Part shown: positions 54,260 through 64,000 of the stretch, piece by piece
Numbering within the stretch: the first letter of the stretch is position 1
Layout: the number at the start of each line of letters is the position of its first letter
Assembly: GCA_037044905.1 (NCBI GenBank)
Contig: JBAOKB010000157.1
Span: 1 to 64,000 of the forward strand
Direction of reading: 5' to 3'
Source of the DNA: Hortaea werneckii
Lineage: Eukaryota; Ascomycota; Dothideomycetes; Mycosphaerellales; Teratosphaeriaceae
DNA: 64,000 nt
Program-made: the position numbers and the translations under genes
Notes under the pieces: generated by a model
Told to the model about the DNA's origin: nothing
The model's input: only the letters and a program-made list of their open reading frames with translations
Databases searched by the model: none

Positions 54260-55128
54260 CTACACGTGCCGGCATGTGAAGCTGCTGTTTTCTGCTATGT
54301 AGGTTTGCCCTGCCTGTGTTCGCCTACATCTGGCAGTGGTGGGATCTGGCCCGCCTCAGACCTACGGTGCGATACGTACGCCGGTGAAGGGAAGCGTAGT
54401 ATGTGGCGGATGCGTAAGGTATTGTGAGGCGGTGACGGCAAAAGGTGTTGATAGGGACTGGTGCAGCTGGCCACCCAAGCGAGCAGCCCCTACCAGACCT
54501 CCAGACGCATGCATGTCCACGCAACGCCCAAACAGACGGACAGAAGGACTCACCTCGTTCATGTCTTTGGTAGCCTGTCCCGCTGTACGCAAAACGAATT
54601 GGACAGCGCACGCACGACCAGCACGATGCCTTCCTGGGAGAATGTTGTACAGGACCGCCTTTCTTCTCAACCAGAAGAGACTCCAAACCCTGGAGACAGC
54701 CCACTCGGCAGGGATCGGTGACCCGCACTCGCCGCTTCAATCATCGGCGTCATAATTTAAGCTTCAACGCCAGCAATACGATAGCGCGGTTCGCCTAAGC
54801 TGCTGCTGTATGCCATGCGCACTTTGCTACAAGTTCACATGGTTCTTGGAAGACTACTTGTACATTTGTAGATGCTATTGGAATGCTTTCGTTACGGAGG
54901 CAGCTGGAACAGGGAAGAAGCAGCAAGAAACTCATTCCACCAATCTCCATCCGTGAAGGTTGTTGGAGCCAAAGTGGACGAGTGTCGCTAGCTTGCATCG
55001 GTGAAAGTCGGTTCAATGGCTTCCGAGGATTGCCCTTCTCTTCCAACTTCACTATGTATCAGCGGTTTCTCACCTCACCAATTCGCCGAGGGCGTCATAA
55101 ACCGGTTGTGGCTTTGAGTATCTCAGCC
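54260..55128. other. Intergenic between cyclin 5' region and PRE3 3' end
   Basis: Probably contains the cyclin's first exon and promoter, which I could not define. No other gene supported. Confidence 0.5.
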
Positions 55129-55879
55129 TTACGGCTTGTCGGTACCAGGCCCTTCGTAGTTGCGATCGGGAAGGTACAGGTGGCGCACCGCTCCCGCCTT
55201 CGTCAACACCACCATCCTGATAACACCACCGGAGCTACCATCCCACTTGATAGCCTCTTGCAGCGCGCCCTTCACAAACTTGATGCCTTCCTGCTCGTCC
55301 ATGCCTTCCCTCCAGTTTGCATCGCAGTATCCGTAGATGTATGTCGAACCGGATCCACCAATCGAGTAGGCCTGCTTGTGTAGCGAGCCACCGAGCGGGA
55401 TCGAGTATACCTGCCCGCCGTGCCTGTGGTCCCAGCCCGCAATGATGATACCGGCGCTGAGCATGTTCTTGTTCTCGTAGCATAACTCTTGGAAGAGTGC
55501 CGCCGCCGTTTGTGTAGTTGGTGGCTCGTCGTTCGTCACGCCGTACATGTTCAGATGGTATTGTACGATGTCCGCTACCGCCTGTGTGTCGGCCGCCGAG
55601 CCAGATCGACAGCACCAAATCGTGTCATGTACTTGTGTAAGTTTGTCCGTCACTCTGTTTGCGATGTATGCGCCGGTGGTCGTTCTGCTGTCCGCTCCCA
55701 GTATCACGCCATCCTTGAAGTTGATCGCCATGATGGAAGTGCCGAGGTTGACCTCGCCAGATTTCAGGTGGTTCATGTCGACATGAATGCCATCTGCGTT
55801 TCGGTCAGTCTCAATGGTGTGTGGAGGTAGGTCTGATTCAAGACATGCCTTCACCGATCACTCCTGTTTGGTTGATCAT
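55129..55879 (-). CDS. PRE3: 20S proteasome subunit beta1 (caspase-like activity)
   Basis: N-terminal nucleophile hydrolase of the proteasome core. Exons 55879-55849 and 55793-55129 give 231 residues. The propeptide ends in GEVNLG and the mature enzyme begins at the catalytic Thr (TSIMAINFKDGVILGADSR), with the conserved Asp, Arg and Lys (RVTDKLTQVHDTIWCCRSGSAADTQAV) of the active site. GSGSTYIYGYCD is the conserved Gly-rich region. The first intron (55848-55794) has a GC donor (GCATGT) and joins VIGE to DGIHVDMNHL; the unspliced frame begins at a GTG, so splicing or a start at the internal ATG (MNHL, near 55769) is required. It is divergent from the SNF2-RING gene, with 292 bases between starts. 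Confidence 0.93.
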
Positions 55880-56171
55880 GATGCCGGACTCCGTCGTTGC
55901 GCGCGACTATTTCGATAGATGTGTCGGGATAGTGCTCGGAAACTTGTTTGCGCACGGAGTTGATGGTCGTGTATGGTCTTAGCGACTTTCGTAGTGATAG
56001 GCTGCAGAGCGCGCGTGTTCATCATGGAGCTGTCCAGCTGCTGCTTAAGCTTTCGGAACTGACTAAGCGGCTCTATCGATAAGCCCTCGCGTCATGTCTC
56101 GTCGACCTTCACATTCACATTCAGCTGCCTTCACACATTGACGCCTACCCCTTCGCGGCAGCTTGCCAGCC

Positions 56172-59100
56172 ATGGCACCGCTAAATGAGCATGCCGTAGC
56201 GACAGTTCTCTCCACACAAGTCAAATCGCACGATGAGAAGACCATCTTGGTGGAAGCGGGTGGTTTTACCCCAATGCGATGGTTCCTTGAGCATGCAGCG
56301 GATGGTCAAAGGGACGACGCAGACAAGAAACCTTCGAAGAAACGACGCAAAAAGACACATGATGATGACGCCTCGATCGAAAGGCATGCCCATGACGACC
56401 ACAATAACGCCGAAGACGGGATTCCAATCCATCGAGTCCGACTTGATCTTCACTTTCCCGAGACCTTGTCTACTCGCCCTGCAAATGCGAAGAGCTTTCT
56501 GGAAGACGTCGAATTTGATGACCGCTTTGAGATTGCGGTGGTTCCATACGGCATTAGTGAGGACAGGCAGGCACACGGTTACGGTTGACAACCCCAAAGG
56601 ACAGGGACGCAGTCCTCTTCGTCGACTTGGACCACATACCAAGCGAGGCTAGGGACGCCATACGGCAAATCGCACTTCCGGGTCAACTGAAAATAGCATT
56701 CGCGAAGCAGAGAGCGACTGAGAACCCTGCAACCAAGATTAAATGCACATTGAAGCGGTCAGTAGGTCAGCTGTTCACAGCCGTAAGGTTGGAAGCGGTT
56801 GTCATGTGGCGCTCAGGGATTTCGGCATTTCCAGCGGGGATGCCGGTTGGCAAAGCGCGAGTGTATGAGGATTACGAGTTCCTAGCACAAGCTTACCCCG
56901 ACCAAGAACGAGAAAAGGAGGATCAAAACGCTTCATGGAGCCCAGCAGACTTTTATGAGAGTGTACATGTCCCAAACAAGTCCTTACAAGCCGAGGGTCT
57001 TGGCGACGAGATTCTTGACAGTGAGCTCTATCCCTTTCAAAGGAGGGCAGTTGCCTGGATGTTGAGAAGAGAAGGAGTGGAGAGAAGTGATCAGGGTTTG
57101 GTCCGGTTATCGAAGTCTCAGATGTTGAAAGAACGAACAAGCTTCTATGAGCCTGTGGAGGATCTTTCAGGGCAGGTTTGTTTCGTGAACTATTTGCAGG
57201 GCACATTATCACGACAAATACCAGGAGATGGTAGAGTGCTCTCTGGCGGATTGCTCGCAGAGGAAATGGGCCTGGGAAAAACGGTCGAGCTAATGGCGCT
57301 AATCGCACTGCATCGAAGGCCTGAGACGCCGTCCGGACAAGTTTGCGACGATTATTCTGAGACCTCGGTGAGGCCGTCCAAAGCGACGCTCATCATCACT
57401 CCGAATTCAATATTGGAACAATGGCGCTCGGAGTTGCGTAGGCATGCACCTGCGCTCAAAGTGCACTTGTACAAAGGCATAACCAGAGGCCAAACCGCCG
57501 AGGAGTCACAGGACGATGTCATCAAGGGACTAGCCGAAGACTACGATGTAGTCTTGGCCACATATAATACGCTCGCTCAGGAGTTGCATTTCGCAGAAGA
57601 CCCACCTGAGCGCAGCAGACGACATGAACGCAAGTATGCTCGTAAGCGCAGTCCACTGGTCCAAATCCAGTGGTGGCGAGTATGCTTAGACGAGGCGCAA
57701 ATGGTTGAATCGGGCGTGACAGCAGCAGCGCGAGTCGCCTGTCGTCTTCCGCGTATCAACAGTTGGGCCGTTTCTGGTACCCCCTTGCGGAAAAACGTAC
57801 AGGATTTGCACGGCCTCCTAATCTTTCTGCGATACTCGCCCCTGAACGAAAGTCCCAAATTATGGAATCACCTCATCACGAACCACCGACATCTCTTCAA
57901 GAAGATCTTTGGCGAGATCGCGCTGCGGCACACCAAGTCGCAAATCAGGGAAGAGCTCCGTCTTCCACCGCAGAAACGCGTCGTTTTAACGGTGCCCTTC
58001 TCAGCTGTTGAGCAGCAGCATTATACTACGCTCTTCGATGAGATGTGCGAAGACATCGGACTGAACTCTGACGGTTCCCCTAGAGTCGAGGATTGGGACC
58101 CCACAGATCCTGGCACGGTCGAAATGATGAGGACATGGCTGGCAAGACTGAGACAGACTTGCTTGCACCCGCAAGTCGGTGGTCGTAATCGCAAAGCGCT
58201 AGGGCGTGGACAAGGTCCGTTGCGCACAGTCTCAGAAGTTCTCGAGGTCATGATCGATCAGAACGAGACGAACATTAGGGTTGAGGAACGGGCAGTTCTC
58301 AACGCCCAGCTGCAGCGCGCTCACGTTCTTGGTAATGATGGGAAGGATAATCATCGCAGCGAAAAGGCTCTGGAGATCTACCAAAATGCAATGAGGTGTA
58401 GTGCGGAGCTTGTCCAAGAGGCTCGTGATCGGCTTGCCAATGCAAAGACTATGCTAGCCGCGAAAGGCGAATCTACTGCAGAGAGCGACGACGAGGAGTC
58501 GTCTGAGTCCGTCCGCGTGCTCGGTCGCCTAAGAAACAACTTGCGCACTGCTCTGCAGCTCGAACATATATGCACGTTCTTCGCCGCAACTGCCACCTTC
58601 CAGATCAAATCCAACGAAGCTCTGACTAAGGCTGAGTCTCAGGAGTTCAAGGACTTAGAAGACCAAGAAACCTCTCTCTACGACCGTGCCAAGATGTTGC
58701 GCAAAGAAATTCTGATTGATAGTTCGCGCAAAGCTGAGACACTGATGTGCAAGATCGAGGAATTGAAGGACAAGGGCAAGATGACCAAGATGACCAAGAT
58801 GCCTCCAATCAAGGACCTCAACTTGGCAGGCATTGAAGGACGTCGGATCGTTGAAAAGGCGGATGAACTGTTTGACGTAATTCGTGAGCAGTCCAATGTC
58901 ATCTGCGAGTGGCGTGGGAAAATGGCCGAGTTCCTTGTCAAACCACTTGTTGACGAAGACGAAGGTGTCGAAACAACAGGCGAAGAGTACGAGGAATCTA
59001 CCAAGCTACAAGATGAGCTGTACGTCTATTTTGACGCCGTCAAAGCCATGCAGGCTGACCTCAATACCTTCATTACCGGCGAAGACGCGCCACTTATAGA

Positions 59101-60706
59101 CCATGAAGTTAAAACACTCATAAGAGACGCCAGGTGGTTCCTTGACCCCAAGATCAACACTGAAGGCATGGTAGTGCATGCGCCCGAGCTTCAACTCCGG
59201 CTGCTGGGTAAGCGGAACGACTTTCGAGCTCACAAGGACAGAGTCGGATCGGTACGCGGACTTATTCAAGAAGCGCGCATTCTAGAGAGCTCAATACAGT
59301 ATGGTGGCGGGCCTCGCGCGGAGTCAGAACGGTCCTTGGCACGTGGACACTTGAACGCGCTGCAGAGGGTATTCTCTGACTACACCAAGGCGATCAGTGG
59401 ATTGGAGAAGGAAGTTGATCTCTTTCGATCGACTCAGAATCAGCGTTTGGAATTCTATCGCCAGCTGCAGGAGCTTTCCGATGCTGTGGCACCTTACAAG
59501 GAGGATCTGGACGAAGGTCTTGACACAACTGCATTGGAAACGGCTATGGAGAAGGAGGACAAGCTTTCAAAGTCACTGGCTCAACTGAAGACCAAAAACC
59601 GCTTCCTTCTGAACTTGCGCGATGAATCCGGCAACCAAGAGGGTCCAAAGATCTGTGTCATCTGCCAGTGTCCGTTTGAAAACGGCGTGCTTACAGTCTG
59701 CGGCCATCAATACTGCAAGGAATGCATTCAGCATTGGTGGAGCCAGCACCGGACCTGTCCAGTCTGCAAGCGGAAGCTTGTGGCGCAGGACTTTCATAAC
59801 ATCACCTATAAGCCCAAGGAATATAAAGCGCAGGAGGAATCTCAATCTGCATCCTCCTCTCCAGGCTCGCACGAATCTGATACCTCGCCAAACAAGGGTC
59901 AGTCGTCTATTTACTCCGATGTCGACTCGAAACTTCTGGACGAGATCAAGACCATCGATCTGCCCGCTAGTTATGGCACTAAGATTGACACGCTCGGAAG
60001 ACACCTGCACTGGATACGGGAGCACGACCCTGGAGCGAAGTCGATCGTCTTCTCGCAGTATCGTGAGTTCCTCGACGTGCTCGGCACAGCTCTGGCGGAC
60101 TTCAAGATAGGTTACAGCCGACTTGGTCGGGCTGGGGCAGTCGAAAAGTTCAGAAATGTCCCTAGCGTGGATTGTCTGCTGCTTGATGCGAAGTCCGACT
60201 CGTCTGGCATGACTCTGGTCAATGCCACGCACGTCTTCATCTGCGAGCCGCTCATCCAGACCGCAATCGAGCTTCAGGCTATCGCTCGTGTCCACCGTAT
60301 TGGCCAGACCCGACCCACGACTGTGTGGATGTATCTGATCAACGACACGGTTGAAGAAGCCATCTATGAAATGTCTGTGACCCGGCGCCTAGCCCATGTG
60401 CAATCAAGACAGCAGTCTCGTAATGGGAAGAGTCGGTCGACGACTCCTAGTGCACTGCAGGAGAATGCCATCGACGCTGCAAATTCGGAGGAGATGCAAT
60501 CCGCGCCTTTATCCAAACTGCTCGTAGCTGGTAAAGGCGGTGGCGAGCTTGTCGAGGAGAACGATCTTTGGCAGTGTCTCTTTGGCAAGACGCAGAAGGT
60601 GCCGGCGCAGCCTAGTGTTGAGCTAGAGAATGAGGTCGGGAGGCATCTTAGGGCTGAGGCTGCTGAAGGGAGGAGAGATGCCGCGATGGCAGGAGCAACG
60701 AGATAA
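56172..60706 (+). CDS. IRC20: SNF2-family ATPase with internal RING finger (SHPRH/IRC20 type), one apparent frameshift
   Basis: Predicted chromatin translocase and E3 ubiquitin ligase of 1,511 residues. Order: N-terminal region, SNF2_N with Walker A EEMGLGKTVELM (about 366) and Walker B DEAQ (about 507), SGTPLRKNVQDL, a long helical insert with coiled coils, a C3HC4 RING (CVICQCPFENGVLTVCGHQYC then CPVCKRKL, about 1160-1205), then the second RecA lobe (SIVFSQYREFLDVL, DSSGMTLVNATHV, IARVHRIGQTRPT). A RING inserted between the two helicase lobes is diagnostic of SHPRH/Irc20, and the length fits Irc20 (about 1,550). The frame breaks once, near 56583 (a base missing between HGYG and LTTPKD); nothing there can be an intron. 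The start ATG 56172 has a good context. Irc20 is linked to recombination and the 2-micron/SUMO pathways in yeast. Confidence 0.9.
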
Positions 60707-62267
60707 GGCATTTTCGGTCGAGTCTTTTCTTTTGATAGCTTGTGATACCCCCAAATTTGACATCTTTTCTGCCTTCTCTTAAAGCACAATTGCCAAGTGA
60801 TAACACTCAATGGACAAAGACGGAAAGGGTGAGGCAATCACGCAGACTGAGGAAAGAACTTGACTCCCAAAAATGCCGGTAGATGATGTCGAATATCATC
60901 AACTGAGTGAGATGTTTGAAAGCCAGAAGGAAAACTACCTTTTTGAATATTGAGCTCTCGAAGTTCCTCATAAGTCGATGGAACTCGAACAGCCGTAACT
61001 ATGCCTGGAAGCATCCATACGCGACTTTACCATGCTCATGGAAGTAGCCATCACCAAAGCTACAAGCAACTCCCTCCATGTCTTACCAGCTGATTGGCTC
61101 CACTACTATACACGCCTTCTGCACACGGGACACGGCTCAAAGCTGTTTGATCTCGGATAACAAATAAACTACATGAAAGAAATGGTGTATTGAAGGCCAT
61201 TGTGCATGAAAGCAGCATTTGGCATCACTGGACAGGAACCCGCTGATGTCGTTACATATTCAACTCTAATTCTTTCTTCACTGGCACATCTGACCACCTA
61301 TCCATACCGGATAACTTGATGGGCATTTCCCCGTACAGCGATCTTTCCTCTCCCCAAAGCCCAATCGACGATATTTTCTCATGGCAACTGCGCCCTTTTT
61401 GCCCGCAGCAATCCGACACTGCCCGGAACAATTGCTGTACAGTCTATGAGGGACAAGGACCTCGGAACTCGTGAACAAGTGGAAGAAGCAGACGGAAAAA
61501 AAAGCTCTCTGCTCTCTGGTGCTGTGATCATGAGAGCAGTGAACGAAAGCCCAGTCGCTCGAACATGCGTAGCAAATCGTTAATATCACAGCAAGAATCA
61601 CGAACGCAGATCCATACTGGCGACTTTACAAACAGCGAGCGGAGACCCGGATAAAAAACACCATCAGGAGCCCGACGGAGACGCTGCCTACAGGATGATT
61701 CGTTTACCGTTCGGAGAGTCAAGAAGTGGGAGGAGAAAATGAAGAAGAAAAAGGGAAAGTTCGAAGAGTTTTTTTGAAATGTTTTCTAGAATTCAATTTC
61801 CTTGCTCGAGCTTGGGGATCTTGCCTTCATAAAAAACTTGCAGTAGAGACCGTCTGTGTGGACCGTCATCAGAGAAGAGGAGGTTTTGAAAGCCGCCTTT
61901 TGCTGACCGTGTCGCCGTTAAAAGAGTAGAATGTGTGTTGGGTGAGGAGAGGGTGGAAACATCGATACTCGCTAAACACTCCCAAGATTGTAGAGTCGAT
62001 AGAAAAAAGGTTGGGGGGAGGTGCTCAAACAGTAGACGTTTGAGCGCCATATTGGAGGAGGCCTTTGCTTGCTAAAAACCGCTGGGTGGAGAGGGATCAT
62101 CGCATTTTTTGGAATTCTTCTTTGAGGTATACTGCTCATGGCCGCCATGAATCTTACTCCGCTGCTACCTCTGGTTTTGCGCCCGCTATTGACACCGAGG
62201 TGCCACGCTTGTCGCCCAAGCTAACGCCGAAAGAGCATACTGAAGCACTTGCTACGAAACGAGCCGC
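60707..62267. other. Convergent intergenic region, 1.6 kb
   Basis: 3' flanks of the SNF2-RING and 14-3-3 genes. No supported gene or repeat. Confidence 0.55.
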
Positions 62268-63598
62268 TTAAGAGGCAGCCGCAGGTGCGGGCTCAGCAGA
62301 CTCGGTGGCAGCCGGCTTCTCCTCGGCGGCCGGAGCCTTCTCCTCACCCTTGGATTCGCCGGCAGCGGCCTCGGGCTCGCCACCGTCCGAAGACGTCCAG
62401 AGGGTCAGGTTGTCACGCAGGAGCTGCATGATCAGGGTGCTGTCGCGGTAAGACTCCTCGGACAGGCTGTCGAGCTCAGCGATGGCATCGTCAAAGGCCT
62501 GCTTGGCAAGATGGCATGCGCGGTCGGGAGAGTTCAGGATCTCATAGTAGAAGACAGAGAAGTTCAGCGCCAGGCCGAGACGGATCGGGTGAGTGGGAGT
62601 CAGCTCGGTCTGAGCGACGTCGGTGGCGTTCTGTAACAAGTTAATATGTATCGCGTTTTCGGTATGTGAAGGATGGAACATGCCTTGTAGGCGTCGTGAG
62701 CAGCGGTGGCCGCGGTCTTGCGCTTCTCGCCAGAGGCGAACTCAGCGAGGTAACGGTGGTAGTCACCCTTCCTGTAACCGAATTGTCAACAATTCATCCT
62801 TGATTGCAGCATGTATCCTTGTCATGGTCCGAAAAACGCACATCTTGTGGTAGAAGACCTTGCTCTCGCCGGTCTCGGCCTTGGGGATCAGGCTCTCATC
62901 AAGGACGTTCAACACGTCCAGGCAGACATTCTCGAGCTCAGTCTCGATCTTCTGGCGGTACTCGCGGATGATGCCGACGTGCTTGTCCGAGCCCTTGGCC
63001 TCCTCCTTCTGCTCGATGCTAGAGATGATGCGCCAGGAAGCACGACGGGTGCCGACAACGTTCTTGTACGCGACAGAGAGGAGGTTACGCTCGTCCACGG
63101 TGAGCTCGCCGCCCAGCTATTCAATCTAGGTTAGTACAGGCCGGCGACTCGAGCGTTTGGCGGTGTGGATTCGCTTATCGCGGCACCTTGCGCGGCTTCC
63201 GGATAGATCATACCTTCGCGACTTCCTGGATTTACATGTTAGCACACTATATCTACCAGACCAGAAGCGTTTGCTGCTCAGGCTTACCTTCATGTAGTTG
63301 ACCATCTCTGTACAAGCAACAAGTCAGCAATCGTTCCACAGTTCCCACGCTGCGATGACGTACCATCGTAGCGCTCAGCCTGCTCGCACAGGCGAGCAAG
63401 GAAAGTCTTGCTGTACAGGAGGTTAGAAGGGCATTCGGACACGGATGCATAGCTGCAGTGGCTGCATACCTCTCACGCTGCAAGTCTCATGGTTAGCACA
63501 ACGCCCTATCAATTGCTGCTCGTAGCTTTTCGTTGAGGAGCATGTGCGGGCCACCTCAGGCGGCTCTGGTTGGGTGTTGGACATACCTCGTTCGCCAT
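62268..63598 (-). CDS. BMH1: 14-3-3 protein, eight exons with micro-exons
   Basis: Phosphoserine/threonine-binding adaptor, dimeric. Exons: 63598-63587, 63477-63470 (8 nt), 63410-63364, 63307-63288, 63225-63214, 63116-62842, 62771-62684 and 62630-62268, total 274 residues. The spliced N-terminus reads [14 protein letters not shown] then [20 protein letters not shown]. Family signatures follow: [16 protein letters not shown] (phosphate-binding Lys/Arg), [22 protein letters not shown], and [16 protein letters not shown], ending in LWTSSD plus an acidic/Ala-rich tail. Seven introns (53-109 bp) are all GT-AG except intron 7 (62683-62631), which uses GCATGT as donor. The exact fit of these short exons to a highly conserved protein makes the model firm. 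Confidence 0.95.
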
Positions 63599-64000
63599 CG
63601 TTACTGTGCCGGGGTGGTTGTTGCGGTGATGTGGTGTCGAATATGTAAGGTGAGTGCCGGTTGATGTGTTTGGGTACGGGCAGAGTGGGTTTGTCCAGCG
63701 TTGTTGACACAGAAGGGAGGGTGCTTTGAAGTTCCATCCCCGCTAAAGCCTAACGCGGGAGCAGCCGCCAGTTGTCTTGGCGCGCGTGCTTAGCCACAGC
63801 GTGGAAGGCTCTCATCTGCTACTGAAACACGCCAATTTGTCCAAAAAGGGGATGTTCAGCAGCTAGAGCCGTCATTGATCGCACCGTCTATTATTGTCAC
63901 GCCAGTGGCTATGAAAATGCACGACCTGCATTGTTTCTCTGTAGAACACGTGGAAGCTGGTGGAAGCCGAGCCGCCCTCTCCTGACATGTGAAGCTTGCC
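63599..64000. other. 14-3-3 upstream region
   Basis: Promoter and 5' leader of the 14-3-3 gene; no other gene seen before the window ends. Confidence 0.5.

Noticed and set aside
1..64000. Transposons, CRISPR arrays, tRNA or rRNA genes
   Set aside because: No transposase or reverse-transcriptase domain, terminal repeats, regularly spaced long repeats, or convincing tRNA T-arm/anticodon-arm combinations were seen by eye; a covariance-model search would settle the tRNAs.

Overview
The window is nuclear DNA of a filamentous ascomycete. Introns are short (about 48-110 bp) with GT-AG borders and occasional GC-AG borders. The protein families are typically fungal: a large regulatory subunit of the trehalose synthase complex, a GH76 mannanase-like enzyme, a Pho80-like cyclin, a Par32/DUF3602 protein and a Prp28 with a Pro-rich N-terminus. 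Dothideomycetes is my best guess at class, but that is an inference. About 25 protein genes are supported. I found no tRNA, rRNA, CRISPR array or recognisable transposon.

Layout. 0-10 kb: the end of an ArfGAP-UBA protein (cut by the window edge), a small single-pass membrane protein, long low-complexity 3' regions with poly-G/C tracts, and ornithine aminotransferase. 11-22 kb: a coiled-coil protein with a C-terminal DEDD exonuclease, LSM5, a Rossmann-fold reductase, mevalonate kinase, serine dehydratase and the shared alpha subunit of farnesyl/geranylgeranyl transferase. 22-35 kb is more loosely packed: a C2H2 regulator, a Baeyer-Villiger-type flavin monooxygenase, a secreted GH76 enzyme and a disordered nuclear-type protein. 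35.9-41.2 kb is the most unusual part: four tandem plus-strand genes that all carry ubiquitin/SUMO-like beta-grasp domains (six domains in total). 41.8-64 kb is mostly housekeeping: PRP28, a Par32-like protein, a DUF1640/MCUR1-type mitochondrial protein, a TPS3/TSL1-type trehalose subunit, a Pho80-like cyclin, proteasome beta1 (PRE3), an SHPRH/IRC20-type SNF2-RING helicase and a 14-3-3 protein.

The main discovery candidate is the beta-grasp cluster. Each of the six domains is interrupted by a phase-0 intron at the same structural position, just before the last beta strand. The proteins also share a short N-terminal module, and none of the domains ends in a di-glycine. This points to a lineage-specific family made by tandem and internal duplication, probably of non-conjugated SUMO-like proteins.

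A technical caution applies throughout. Between about 21 and 57 kb many genes, including the essential PRP28, need single-base corrections in short homopolymers to stay in frame. The simplest explanation is sequence error rather than gene death. All spans below are in the coordinates as given, and apparent frameshifts are noted gene by gene.
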